Below, piece by piece: positions 8,966 through 17,233 of a stretch of 64,000 bases of DNA. Within the stretch, counting starts at the first letter, position 1. The number at the start of each line of letters is the position of its first letter. A program made the translations under genes and the position numbers. Under the pieces are notes generated by a model that was not told where the DNA came from, did not search any database, and saw nothing but the letters and a program-made list of their open reading frames with translations. Source of the DNA: 2-02-FULL-55-14 sp964473365 (GTDB lineage Bacteria > Bacteroidota > Ignavibacteria > UBA10030); contig CAYYOV010000013.1 of NCBI GenBank assembly GCA_964473365.1, forward strand, positions 1 through 64,000. Direction: 5' to 3'.

Positions 8966-9916
8966 ATGGCCAAAGTCATCCTCGATTTTGAGCGTCCGAT
9001 CTTCGAGCTGGAACAGAAGATCGAGGAGATGCGAAAGTACTCCGACAACCTCGACATTGCGCACGAGATCAAGAGTCTCGAGCAGCGCGTCGATCAGTTA
9101 CGCCGTTCGGTCTACAACAACCTGACGCGATGGCAGCGCGTGCAGCTGGCACGGCATCCCGACCGTCCATATACCCTGGACTACATCGGCATGCTCCTGA
9201 GTGACTTCGTCGAACTCCACGGCGACCGACATCAGGGTGACGACAAGGCCATCGTTGGCGGCTTCGGGACGCTTGGCAAAGAAACGGTGATGATGATCGG
9301 CCACCAGAAGGGACGGGATACAAAGTCGAACATCTTCCGCAATTTCGGCATGCCCAATCCGGAAGGGTACCGAAAGGCATTGCGGATGATGCACCTCGCA
9401 GCGAAGTTCAACCGTCCCGTGATCACGCTGCTTGATACTCCCGGAGCCTTCCCCGGCCTTGAAGCGGAGGAACGAGGGCAGGCAGAGGCGATCGCGAGGA
9501 ATCTGTTTGAGATGTCCAGACTGCCCGTTCCGATCATCGTGGTCATCATCGGTGAGGGGGCGTCGGGTGGAGCGCTCGGGATCGGGATCGGCGACCGGAT
9601 CCTGATGTTCGAGAACGCGTGGTACTCGGTGATCGCACCGGAGTCGTGCTCGAGCATCCTGTGGCGCTCGTGGGATTACAAAGAGCAGGCGGCTGAGGCG
9701 CTTCGTCTGACGGCTCCCGACCTGATCGAGCAGGGGATCGTGGATCGCATCGTCCCCGAACCGCTCGGAGGAGCGCATCGCCAGCCCGATGTGGCCGGGT
9801 CGAACCTGAAGACCATCCTCATCGACGAGCTGAAGAAATTGAGGAAATTGCCGACGCCGAAGCTGCTGCAAAAGCGGGTCGAGAAGTTCGCTGCCATGGG
9901 TGCATGGAAAGAATGA
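8966..9916 (+). CDS. accA: Acetyl-CoA carboxylase carboxyltransferase subunit alpha
   Basis: AccA pairs with AccD to transfer the carboxyl group from biotin carboxyl carrier protein to acetyl-CoA, making malonyl-CoA for fatty acid synthesis. The ATG at 8966 gives the family-like N terminus MAKVILDFERPI; a TTG 18 bases upstream is a possible but less likely start. Visible signatures are the N-terminal helical hairpin, QLARHPDRPYTLDYI, ELHGDRHQGDD, the GHQKGRDT loop and the GEGASGGALGIG oxyanion-hole region. At 316 residues the length is normal. It sits inside the polysaccharide locus, 3' of the GT2 fusion, and its end overlaps the thioesterase gene. Confidence 0.96.
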   Translation: MAKVILDFERPIFELEQKIEEMRKYSDNLDIAHEIKSLEQRVDQLRRSVYNNLTRWQRVQLARHPDRPYTLDYIGMLLSDFVELHGDRHQGDDKAIVGGFGTLGKETVMMIGHQKGRDTKSNIFRNFGMPNPEGYRKALRMMHLAAKFNRPVITLLDTPGAFPGLEAEERGQAEAIARNLFEMSRLPVPIIVVIIGEGASGGALGIGIGDRILMFENAWYSVIAPESCSSILWRSWDYKEQAAEALRLTAPDLIEQGIVDRIVPEPLGGAHRQPDVAGSNLKTILIDELKKLRKLPTPKLLQKRVEKFAAMGAWKE

Positions 9917-10329
9917 AGGCCGTCACCCATCGGACGCTGATCCGCGTCCGCTATGCGGAAACGGATCAGATGAAGGTGGTGTACTACGGACGGTACTTCG
10001 AGTACTTTGAACAGGCGCGGACCGACCTGTTGCGAGAGCTCGGATTGTCTTATGCTGAATTGGAACGGCAGGGGATCTTCCTGCCAGTGATCGAGGCGCA
10101 TGCGACATATCGCAAGAGCGCCAACTACGACGATGCGATCGTCGTCGAATCGGTCGTTCGAGATGTTCCCTCTGCCCGCATCCGGATCGCCTACGTCGTC
10201 ACGAAGGAGGGATATCCGGAGGTCCTGGCGGAAGGTTACACCGTCCATTCGTTCCTCAACGCAGCCACGGGTCGTCCAACACGCGCCCCGGGTCCGCTCG
10301 TGGAACTCTTCGAGAACGCTCTCCGCTGA
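9904..10329 (+). CDS. Acyl-CoA thioesterase, YbgC/4-hydroxybenzoyl-CoA type
   Basis: This 141-residue hotdog-fold protein has the 4HBT signature near the N terminus: RVRYAETDQMKVVYYGRYF, with the acidic catalytic residue in the ETDQ segment, followed by a long helix. It is predicted to hydrolyse acyl-CoA or acyl-ACP thioesters in the cytoplasm. Its start lies inside the end of accA (13 bp overlap), and a second ATG at 9913 would reduce this. The link to accA suggests a housekeeping lipid role, but the substrate is not readable from sequence. Confidence 0.85.
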   Translation: MERMKAVTHRTLIRVRYAETDQMKVVYYGRYFEYFEQARTDLLRELGLSYAELERQGIFLPVIEAHATYRKSANYDDAIVVESVVRDVPSARIRIAYVVTKEGYPEVLAEGYTVHSFLNAATGRPTRAPGPLVELFENALR

Positions 10330-10335
10330 ATCTCT

Positions 10336-10503
10336 ATGCTGCCTCCCGAATTGCTTGAGCTGCTCTGTTGCCCCTCCTGTCGCGCCGACCTGCGCGAAGA
10401 TGCAGCGACGTCCGAATTGGTGTGCACGAAGTGCGGCACGCGATACCCGGTCCGTGACGGCATCCCGATGCTGCTCCCCGAGCCCCCGAAGACCGCCGGC
10501 TGA
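10336..10503 (+). CDS. Trm112/YcaR-like zinc-ribbon mini-protein
   Basis: This complete 55-residue gene starts at ATG 10336, 6 bp after the thioesterase stop, and ends in TGA at 10501-10503. The sequence has two CxxC pairs (CCPSC, then CTKCG), a conserved RYPVRDGIP segment and a proline-rich end, as in the Trm112p/UPF0434 family. In other organisms Trm112 proteins are small activators of methyltransferases; the bacterial versions are less well understood. Its partner here is unknown. The gene is contiguous with its neighbours and probably co-transcribed with accA and the flippase. Confidence 0.8.
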   Translation: MLPPELLELLCCPSCRADLREDAATSELVCTKCGTRYPVRDGIPMLLPEPPKTAG

Positions 10504-10515
10504 CCCGGCGTCCCC

Positions 10516-12152
10516 GTGATCGACCGCATCCTCCGTCTTGGCAAGGAGACCGCCCTCTACGGCCTGAGTACCGTGGTCGGGCGGATGCTGAACTTCCTGC
10601 TCGTTCCGCTGTATGCGCATCTGCTCCTGCCGGACGAAAACGGCGTCCTCGCTACGCTGTACGCGTACATCGCGTTTGCAGCAGTGGTGTACGNNNNNNN
10701 NNNNNNNNNNNNNNNNNNNNNNNNNNNNNNNNNNNNNNNNNNNNNNNNNNNNNNNNNNNNNNNNNNNNNNNNNNNNNNNNNNNNNNNNNNNNNAACGGCG
10801 TCCTCGCTACGCTGTACGCGTACATCGCGTTTGCAGCAGTGGTGTACGGACTTGGCATGGAACAATCGTTCATGCGGTTCTGGGCCGACGCGCAGGCGCC
10901 GGACCGTCCGCATATCCTCCGTCGATCGGCCGCGGCTGGCGTCATTGGGGTGCTCCTGTCCGGCGTCATCCTCTCCTCACCGACCTTCGTGGCGGGGCTC
11001 CTCGGCTTTCCGGCGGAGCAAGCGACCCTCGTTGGCTGGGCGGCGGTGATCCTGGCGTTCGACGCGCTCGCCGCAGTTCCCTTTGCGCTGCTTCGCATGC
11101 AGCGACGACCGTTGGCCTTTGCCTCGTTGAGGGTCTCCAACATCGTGCTGACGCTCCTCCTGACCGTGTATTTCTTGATGGTTCAGGGAATGGGTCTCCG
11201 CGGAGTACTGATCGCGAACAGCATCGCATCGGCGGGCACGTGGATGGTTCTCATGATCGTCACGCGTGATGCCTGGAGGACGGCAGGTCCTGCAAGCGGA
11301 TCGACGTCGGTCGCGGACCTGTGGCGGTTCGGATTGCCGCTCATACCGGCTGGATTGGCCGGCATCGCCCTTCAGGTCATCGATCGGCCGATCCTGCGGC
11401 TGCTGACAGACGATGCCACGGTGGGCCTTTACCAGATCAATTTCCGGCTTGGCGTGTTCATGATGCTGTTCGTCGGGATGTTCGATTTTGCCTGGCGGCC
11501 GTTCTTCCTGCAACACGCCCGAGATGAGGACTCGCGTCCGCTCTTTGCGCGCGTTTTCACGTATCTCATGATCCTGCTTGGGTCGGTCTTCCTGATCGTC
11601 TCGATCTTCGTCGATGACCTCGTTCGGATCCCGGTCGGTGGTTCGACGCTGATCCCGCCCATCTACTGGGAGGGAAGTGTCATCATTCCGTTCGTCCTGG
11701 CGGGCTATATCGGTACCGGGATGTATGTGGTGTTCCTGTCCGGGACGTACCTGCAGAAGAAGACCTCGATGATCCCGCTCATCGGGTTGACCTCAGCGAC
11801 CGTGGACGTCATTGCATTGTTTGTGCTCGTTCCCCGGCTGGGGATCGTGGGTGCTGCCGCGTCGATGGCGCTGGCGTACGCCGTCCAGGCGGCAGGGATG
11901 TACCGGGCAAGCCAACGCTTGCATCAGATCCCGTATGAATGGCCCCGTGTGTCGGCGATGCTCGCGTGGGTCGTCGCGCTCGTGGCGTTCGACCGATGGC
12001 TGGCTCCCGCTCCGCTAAGCGTTTCCGGCCTGATTGTCGAATCGCTCCTGTGCGCGGCGTTCGTCGGCGGTCTCATCGTGTTCAAGATCCTGCGCCGGGA
12101 GGAGCTGACGGAGCTTCGGTCGCTGATCCGAGCCCGACGAACCGGTGCCTGA
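10516..12152 (+). CDS. Wzx-like polysaccharide flippase (gap artefact inside)
   Basis: This multi-pass membrane protein of the MOP/polysaccharide transporter superfamily is predicted to flip lipid-linked oligosaccharide across the inner membrane. It starts at GTG 10516 (MIDRILRLGKE). A 100-N gap at 10694 interrupts it, but the 55 bp on either side are identical. Joining 10693 directly to 10849 restores one continuous frame of 493 residues, the normal length, reading YAYIAFAAVVYGLGMEQSF across the junction. The N-terminal amphipathic helix, GLxxVVGRMLNFLLVPLY-type first helix and about a dozen hydrophobic helices fit the family. Together with the glycosyltransferases upstream it suggests a Wzx/Wzy-type pathway, although no polymerase is visible here. 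Confidence 0.88.
10694..10793. other. Assembly gap, 100 N, inside a 55-bp duplication
   Basis: Bases 10639-10693 are repeated exactly at 10794-10848. Collapsing the Ns and one copy restores the flippase frame, so no sequence is missing. Confidence 0.95.
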
Positions 12153-12162
12153 CCCGCCTTCC

Positions 12163-12191
12163 TTGGGCGCTCGCCCAACCTTTCGTATATT
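12163..12191 (+). promoter_or_regulatory. Putative promoter, TTG-N20-TATATT
   Basis: TTG at 12163-12165 and TATATT at 12186-12191 are separated by 20 bases, the spacing of Bacteroidota housekeeping promoters (-33/-7). It precedes the DUF1385 gene, whose likely start is at 12313. The same bases include a small hairpin (TTGGGCG/CGCCCAA, 12163-12178) that could end the flippase transcript, so the assignment is tentative. Confidence 0.4.
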
Positions 12192-12312
12192 ATACACTTC
12201 AACCACATTTCGATCGTCTGTCCGGCCTTCCGGCCGCTCAGGCATTGGATCTCTGTACATGGAGCTTCTGGTGAGCGAGTCCCCCCGTTCCTCGTGGGTC
12301 CCTACGAATCCG

Positions 12313-13290
12313 ATGTACGACCCTGACAAACCGATGCAGATCGGCGGCCAAGCCGTGATCGAAGGCGTCATGATGCGCGCCCCCGGATCTGTTGCGACCG
12401 CGGTACGGCGGACGAATGGCGAGATCGTCGTACAACAGCTTCCCTATCGCTCCGTCATCGAAAAACGACCGTGGCTCAATAAACCGGTGCTTCGGGGGGC
12501 GATCGGGCTCGTCGATATGATGTACATCGGCATCAAGACGCTCAATTTCTCGGCCGATGTCGCCATGCGGGATGAGGAGGCGTCGGGGAAGGAAGAGGTC
12601 AAGAAAAAGACGGCCGAACCATCACGGTGGGCGCTGGCATTGTCGCTCGTCGTCGCGCTTGGATTCGGCATCCTGCTCTTCTTCGTCACGCCGCTTCTTC
12701 TCACGACCCTGTTCTTCGACCTCGAACAGCATGCGCTGGCGTTCAATCTGGTGGCGGGATCGGTGCGGGTGATCATGTTCCTCGTCTACCTTGTCGGCAT
12801 CTCGTTTCTTAAGGACATCAAACGGCTGTTCCAATATCACGGGGCGGAGCACAAGTCGGTCTTCGCCTTCGAGCTCAACGTGCCATTGCAGCCGTCTGCC
12901 GTATCAGGGCAGAGTCGGTTCCATCCGCGCTGCGGCACGAGCTTCCTGCTCATCGTCATGATCGTGGCGATCCTAACGTTCGCCGTGCTCGACACCGTCC
13001 TGATCGCGTGGCTGGGCTCACTCACGCTCCTGGTCCGCCTGGCGACGCATTTGCCGTTCCTTCCGGTCGTCGCGGGTCTTTCGTACGAGATCATCAAATT
13101 CTCCGCCCGTCATTCTTCTACCTGGTGGGGCAAGATCCTCGTGGCCCCCGGGCTCTGGCTGCAGACGGTCACCACGCGCGAGCCGGACGAGACGCAGATC
13201 GAAGTGGCCATCGTGGCCCTCCGTTGTGCCCTGGGACAAGATGATGCAGCCCGCTATCCGTTTCGCGAAGCCCCTCCGGCAGCGGCCTGA
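12313..13290 (+). CDS. DUF1385 (YqhQ-like) membrane protein
   Basis: I place the start at ATG 12313, giving 325 residues that begin MYDPDKPMQIGGQAV. The frame is open further upstream (to 12145), but that part runs through the promoter and shows no family sequence. Signatures of the DUF1385 family are GGQAVIEGVMMR at the N terminus, YHGAEHKSVFAFE in the middle and FHPRCGTSF, with about four hydrophobic helices between. The biochemical role is unknown. In many genomes the gene lies next to prfA, as here, where prfA starts 3 bp after its stop. Confidence 0.88.
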   Translation: MYDPDKPMQIGGQAVIEGVMMRAPGSVATAVRRTNGEIVVQQLPYRSVIEKRPWLNKPVLRGAIGLVDMMYIGIKTLNFSADVAMRDEEASGKEEVKKKTAEPSRWALALSLVVALGFGILLFFVTPLLLTTLFFDLEQHALAFNLVAGSVRVIMFLVYLVGISFLKDIKRLFQYHGAEHKSVFAFELNVPLQPSAVSGQSRFHPRCGTSFLLIVMIVAILTFAVLDTVLIAWLGSLTLLVRLATHLPFLPVVAGLSYEIIKFSARHSSTWWGKILVAPGLWLQTVTTREPDETQIEVAIVALRCALGQDDAARYPFREAPPAAA

Positions 13291-13292
13291 AT

Positions 13293-14366
13293 ATGCTCGA
13301 CAAGGTCCATAAGGTCATCGACCGTCACGCGGAAGTGCAGCGACTGCTGAGCGATCCGGCGGTGCTCACCGACCAGCCCCGGGCAAAGGAACTTGGACGA
13401 GAACTGCGCATGCTCGAGTCGATCGTGGCGCTGAGCGAAGCGTATATCAAAGCTGTGCACGATCTCGAAGGGAGCCGCGACCTGCTCGCGGCCGGGACCG
13501 ACCCTGCGCTGAAGGAGATGGCGCAAGAAGAATACGATCGGCTCAAGGTCGAGGTCCCGCGGATGGAAGAAGAGCTCAAACTCCTCCTGGTCCCGCAGGA
13601 CCCGAACGATTCACGCAATTTCATCATGGAGATCCGCGCAGGCACCGGCGGGGAGGAGGCGGCGTTGTTCGCGTCGGACCTATACCGGATGTACACGCGG
13701 TATGCCGAACGAAAAGGATGGAGTGTGTCGCTCCTCGACTGGAACGACACGGACAAAGGGGGCTTCAAGGAGGTCTCGTTCTCGGTTTCGGGTGACGGCG
13801 CCTACGGATACATGAAATTCGAAAGCGGAGTCCACCGGGTCCAGCGTGTGCCGGAAACGGAGGCCCAGGGTCGCGTCCATACCTCGGCGGCGTCCGTGGT
13901 CGTGCTTCCGGAGGTGGAAGAGGTTGAAGTGGAGATCAATCCAGCTGATCTGCAGTTCGACACTTACCGATCGGGAGGAAAGGGGGGGCAGAACGTCAAC
14001 AAGGTGGAAACCGCGGTGAGGATCACGCACCGGCCGTCGGGGATCGTGGTGGCCTGCCAGCAGGAGCGGTCGCAGTTTCAGAACCGCGAGCGGGCGATGA
14101 AAATGCTGCGGGCAAAGCTGTATGAGCGCAAGCTCGAAGAACAGACCTCCGCCCAGGCGGCCCAGCGAAAGTCGATGGTGAAGAGCGGCGATCGCAGCGA
14201 CAAGATCCGGACCTACAACTTCCCGCAGAATCGGCTGACAGATCACCGGATCGGTTTCACGCTCTACAGCCTGGATCGCGTCGTCGACGGAGAACTGGAT
14301 GCGCTCATCGAGCAGTTGCGCTTAGCGGACAGGGCGGAACGGTTGGAGCAAGCATCGGCGCAGTGA
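13293..14366 (+). CDS. prfA: Peptide chain release factor 1
   Basis: RF1 recognises UAA and UAG stop codons and triggers peptide release on the ribosome. The 357-residue length fits RF1. The stop-codon reading motif is the PxT form (PET in RVPETEAQGR), not RF2's SPF. The catalytic GGQ is at residues 231-233 in a GGKGGQNVN context, which needs N5-methylation by a PrmC enzyme not seen in this window. The gene follows DUF1385 by 2 bases. The stretch after its stop holds a 9-base tandem repeat but no clear terminator. Confidence 0.95.
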   Translation: MLDKVHKVIDRHAEVQRLLSDPAVLTDQPRAKELGRELRMLESIVALSEAYIKAVHDLEGSRDLLAAGTDPALKEMAQEEYDRLKVEVPRMEEELKLLLVPQDPNDSRNFIMEIRAGTGGEEAALFASDLYRMYTRYAERKGWSVSLLDWNDTDKGGFKEVSFSVSGDGAYGYMKFESGVHRVQRVPETEAQGRVHTSAASVVVLPEVEEVEVEINPADLQFDTYRSGGKGGQNVNKVETAVRITHRPSGIVVACQQERSQFQNRERAMKMLRAKLYERKLEEQTSAQAAQRKSMVKSGDRSDKIRTYNFPQNRLTDHRIGFTLYSLDRVVDGELDALIEQLRLADRAERLEQASAQ

Positions 14367-14420
14367 GTCCTGGATTGAACGAGGCGGGAGGAACGCAGGG
14401 GAAGATATTCGAGGATCTGT

Positions 14421-14447
14421 CTCTGCGTTCTTTGCGTTCTCTGCGGC
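14421..14447 (+). repeat. Three 9-base tandem units between prfA and tadA
   Basis: The bases read CTCTGCGTT, CTTTGCGTT and CTCTGCGGC in succession. A related three-unit array lies on the other strand at 44677-44703. It sits in the short space between two convergent genes. Confidence 0.7.
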
Positions 14448-14454
14448 TGGTGTT

Positions 14455-14922
14455 CTAAGCAGATGGCGGGATGGAACGGATCCGGCCGAAGAATGTGCGG
14501 AGCAGACTTTCGCTCTCTGCATCACACACGCCGGGCACGACGTGCACCCGATGATTCAGGCGGGGGTCTTCAGGGATGGTGAAAAGCGTTCCACAGGCCC
14601 CGGCCTTTGGGTCATAGGCGCCGAAGACGAGGGTTGGGATGCGGGCCAGTACGATGGCACCGGCACACATCGGGCACGGTTCCAGCGTGACGTAGAGCGT
14701 GCAGTTCTCCAGGCGGCGTGACTGCAGATGGGTGGCCGCCGCGGTGATGGCTATCATCTCAGCATGGGCCGTGGGGTCCTGCAACCGTTCCATCTGGTTG
14801 TAGCCCTTGCCGATGACCTTGCCTTGGTGGATGACGACGGCCCCGACCGGGACCTCGTTCTCGTCGAGAGCCCGGGTCGCCTCACGCAGGGCGAGATGCA
14901 TCCACTGTTCGTGCTCGGTCAC
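14455..14922 (-). CDS. tadA: tRNA-specific adenosine deaminase
   Basis: TadA converts A34 to inosine in tRNA-Arg(ACG), a tRNA that is itself encoded in this window at 40679-40752. The 155-residue protein has the cytidine-deaminase fold zinc site: H53 with catalytic E55 (TAHAEM) and C83/C86 (EPCPMC), followed by the usual FGAYDPKAGA. The length is typical. It overlaps the start-side gene (the kinase-like protein) by four bases (ATGA), so the two are translated in sequence on the minus strand. Confidence 0.95.
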   Translation of the reverse strand: MTEHEQWMHLALREATRALDENEVPVGAVVIHQGKVIGKGYNQMERLQDPTAHAEMIAITAAATHLQSRRLENCTLYVTLEPCPMCAGAIVLARIPTLVFGAYDPKAGACGTLFTIPEDPRLNHRVHVVPGVCDAESESLLRTFFGRIRSIPPSA

Positions 14923-15485
14923 GCATCGGCTCCGGGCACCGCCATTTTGCCGACGGGCGTTTCGACGGTATGGTAGCTCTGCGATGACGAATAGTCTTTG
15001 AGCGCCTGGCTGATCCGTTCAGTCGCCGTTTTGACCTCCGAAAGGTACTTGTCCATTTCCGGGTCATCCTTCGACTTCCGTTGGGCCTTGGTCGTATAGG
15101 CCATGACGATGGTGAGCGGATTATTGATCGAATGCTGCAGCGCCCGGGTCACCTGTTGAAGGGTCTCGAGTTGCATACGCTGTTGAGTGAAGTCCTTCTC
15201 AGTGGCCTCACGCTTCAGCCGTTCTTCGTGATTCCGCTCCCGATACTGGATCACTTTGACGAGCGCGAGTGCGAGGAGCCACATCCATGCAAGCGCGTCG
15301 AAGCTCTGGAAGATGTCGCCCAGGCCAAGGGACTTCTCCTTGAAGTCCTGGTAGTACTTCATCGTTGTGAAGAAGAAGTAGAGATAGATGATGTAGCCGG
15401 AGAGAACGGCCGGGTAGGCGACAAAGAAATCCCGGGCAGCGTGGAGGAGTTTTTTCACGGACTCTTCCCGAGGAGGTCGTGGCAA
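14919..15485 (-). CDS. Membrane histidine-kinase-like protein lacking an ATPase domain
   Basis: This 188-residue protein has two membrane helices (about 20-41 and 64-80), a charged coiled-coil linker (about 82-112) and an H-box ALQHSINNPLTIV with the candidate phospho-accepting histidine at 118. The helix pair that would form a dimerisation domain continues to about 165, then the protein ends without any N, G1, F or G2 box, so it cannot bind ATP as a kinase. It is transcribed divergently from an NtrC-type response regulator 74 bp away, the natural partner. It could be a phosphatase, a phosphotransfer element or a membrane anchor for the regulator. It overlaps tadA by 4 bp. Confidence 0.75.
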   Translation of the reverse strand: MPRPPREESVKKLLHAARDFFVAYPAVLSGYIIYLYFFFTTMKYYQDFKEKSLGLGDIFQSFDALAWMWLLALALVKVIQYRERNHEERLKREATEKDFTQQRMQLETLQQVTRALQHSINNPLTIVMAYTTKAQRKSKDDPEMDKYLSEVKTATERISQALKDYSSSQSYHTVETPVGKMAVPGADA

Positions 15486-15559
15486 GGGATTGATTCATCG
15501 ATAGTATCGTACTTTCGTGATAAAAGCCACCGGAGCCGCGGTGGCGGGAGTGTAGGACC

Positions 15560-16909
15560 ATGAAGAAGACCATCTACGTTGTCGATGACGAGCCGACCGT
15601 GCTGCATCTGTCCCGGGCGATCCTCGAGAACCGCGGACATCAGGTGGTGGCGTTCGAGTCGCCCCTCGATCTCTTGAAGATGGTCGAGGAAGGGATGCCT
15701 TCGCTGTTTCTCGTGGACCTTTCCATGCCCGAGATGAACGGTATCGAGGTGATCCAGGCTATTCGGAAGCGATCGAAACGGGTTCCGATCATCGTGGTCA
15801 CGGCCGAATCACGTATCGAAGTGGCCATCGAAGCTTTGAAGTCGGGGGCCAACGACTTCCTTCGCAAGCCGGTGGTGAGCGAGGAACTGGCCTTGGCGGT
15901 CCAGCGTCTGCTCGAAGTGCATGAATTGAAGGAAACGCTCGAGACCATCCGATCGGCCCATGCGAGCTCCTATGGCATCGATACGCTCATCGGGTCTTCC
16001 CCTCAAATGAAGGCCGTTCATGCGTTTGTCGAGCGAGTCGTCGAGTACCAAGATGCCACGTTACTTCTCCGCGGAGAAAGCGGCACAGGCAAGAACCATG
16101 TGGCGCGCGTGATCCATTTCAACAGTGGTCGGGCCGAAGGCCGGTTTGTGGATATCAATTGTGCGTCGATCCCTGACCAACTGCTGGAATCAGAGCTTTT
16201 CGGGTATGAAAAGGGGGCATTCACGGACGCCCGGTCCCCGAAGAAAGGCCTCCTGGAAGCCGGGCACAAGGGGACGGTCCTGCTGGATGAAATCAACGCC
16301 ATGAGCCCTGCTCTTCAGGCGAAGCTGCTTACGGTCCTAGAGCAACACACCTTCCGTCGCCTCGGCAGTACGGATGACATCGAGGTCGACGTGCGGGTGA
16401 TCGCCACGACGAATGCCAATTTGGAAGAGGAATTGATCAGGCGCGAGTTCCGGGAAGACCTCTACTATCGTATCAACGTTGTATCGATCGAGATCCCGCC
16501 GCTTCGGGTCCGGAGCGGTGATATCGAGCTACTCGCCATGCACTTCATCCATGCATTCAACCGTCAATTCGGAAAATCAGTCGTCGGACTGTCGAAAGAA
16601 GCGCTGGGTATCTTGAAGGCCTATCAATGGCCGGGGAATATCAGGGAGCTGCGTAACGTCATCGAGCACGCGATGATCTTCTCTGACCGCAACGAACTGC
16701 GCCCCGACGACCTTGTTCTGGGAAAAGCTGCTCCCGCAGGCAGTCGGCCGGCCCAGGACTCGCCCGTTCGATCATTGGTCGACGTCGAGCGAGAGCATAT
16801 CGAACATGTGCTCACTCACACTGGCGGGGACACAGTGAAAGCATCCGCGATCCTCGGTATCAGTCGCAAGACCCTCTGGGAAAAGCGTAAAAAGTACGGC
16901 CTCCAGTAG
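15560..16909 (+). CDS. NtrC-family sigma-54-dependent response regulator
   Basis: This 449-residue protein has three domains. The receiver occupies residues 1-120, with acidic pair D9/D10, phospho-acceptor D53 (LVDLSMPEM) and the conserved FLRKPV lysine. The AAA+ sigma-54 interaction domain occupies about 140-375, with Walker A GESGTGKN near 172, the sigma-54 contact loop reading GAFTDA near 218 (consensus GAFTGA), Walker B VLLDEIN and the arginine-finger region FREDLYYRINV. A Fis-type helix-turn-helix ends the protein (ASAILGISRKTLWEKR). It would bind upstream sites and activate RNA polymerase-sigma-54. A consensus sigma-54 promoter lies 160 bp downstream, in front of the DUF11 genes, and is its most likely target. 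Confidence 0.92.
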   Translation: MKKTIYVVDDEPTVLHLSRAILENRGHQVVAFESPLDLLKMVEEGMPSLFLVDLSMPEMNGIEVIQAIRKRSKRVPIIVVTAESRIEVAIEALKSGANDFLRKPVVSEELALAVQRLLEVHELKETLETIRSAHASSYGIDTLIGSSPQMKAVHAFVERVVEYQDATLLLRGESGTGKNHVARVIHFNSGRAEGRFVDINCASIPDQLLESELFGYEKGAFTDARSPKKGLLEAGHKGTVLLDEINAMSPALQAKLLTVLEQHTFRRLGSTDDIEVDVRVIATTNANLEEELIRREFREDLYYRINVVSIEIPPLRVRSGDIELLAMHFIHAFNRQFGKSVVGLSKEALGILKAYQWPGNIRELRNVIEHAMIFSDRNELRPDDLVLGKAAPAGSRPAQDSPVRSLVDVEREHIEHVLTHTGGDTVKASAILGISRKTLWEKRKKYGLQ

Positions 16910-17069
16910 TCCCACCCTTTTCTGACCCATGTGAATATGTCGCGCCGAATACACGGCATCGAATACGTGCGCGGTTTTCAAACGTGTAATTTCGTAACAC
17001 CATCCCAAGAATGTAACATCGTCGAAATTTGCATTCCTGTAAACCATTTAATGACAATCGGTTACATGG

Positions 17070-17085
17070 TGGCACATTCGTTGCA
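17070..17085 (+). promoter_or_regulatory. Sigma-54 promoter (-24/-12)
   Basis: TGGCAC, five bases, TTGCA matches the sigma-54 consensus exactly in sequence and spacing, with GG at 17071-17072 and GC at 17083-17084. Transcription would begin near 17097, leaving a leader of about 137 bases before the DUF11 gene. The gene just upstream encodes an NtrC-type activator. Confidence 0.85.
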
Positions 17086-17103
17086 ACAGTCTGAGACATG
17101 CCT

Positions 17104-17194
17104 CCAAGTTGTTGCTGAGGAAGTACTTGGAGTCAGCAAGCGGCCGAGTGAAAAATCAGAAGATCGCCTACACCTCAATCGTTGACTTGCTGAC
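17104..17194 (+). promoter_or_regulatory. Structured 5' leader with two inverted repeats
   Basis: CCAAGT (17104-17109) can pair with ACTTGG (17125-17130). GTCAGCAAG (17132-17140) can pair over nine bases with CTTGCTGAC (17186-17194). Both lie between the predicted sigma-54 start of transcription and the first codon. They match no riboswitch class that I recognise. Confidence 0.45.
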
Positions 17195-17233
17195 GCCGAA
17201 ATCGATTAAAGCAGACGAAATTTTAACGGTTCC

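Larger units (their letters stand above)
16910..17233 (+). promoter_or_regulatory. 324-bp control region of the DUF11 surface cluster
   Basis: This gap holds no gene. It is noticeably AT-richer than its surroundings. It contains, in order, an imperfect inverted repeat GTGT-N9-ACAC (16984-17000), related TGTAACA and GTTACAT boxes (17012-17018 and 17061-17067), a consensus sigma-54 promoter (17070-17085) and two hairpin-forming stretches in the expected 5' leader. The first repeat lies about 100 bp upstream of the predicted start of transcription, where NtrC-type activators usually bind. Confidence 0.65.

Noticed and set aside
12145..12312. N-terminal extension of the DUF1385 protein
   Set aside because: The extra codons run through the putative promoter and carry no family sequence; the family N terminus starts at ATG 12313.
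13293..14366. Reading the release factor as RF2
   Set aside because: The GGKGGQNVNKVET context looks RF2-like, but the codon-recognition motif is PET (PxT), not SPF, and the length is that of RF1.
15081..15563. Plus-strand open frame (160 codons) upstream of the NtrC-type gene
   Set aside because: It is antisense to the kinase-like protein, which has clear membrane helices and an H-box, and it overlaps the true start region of the regulator.
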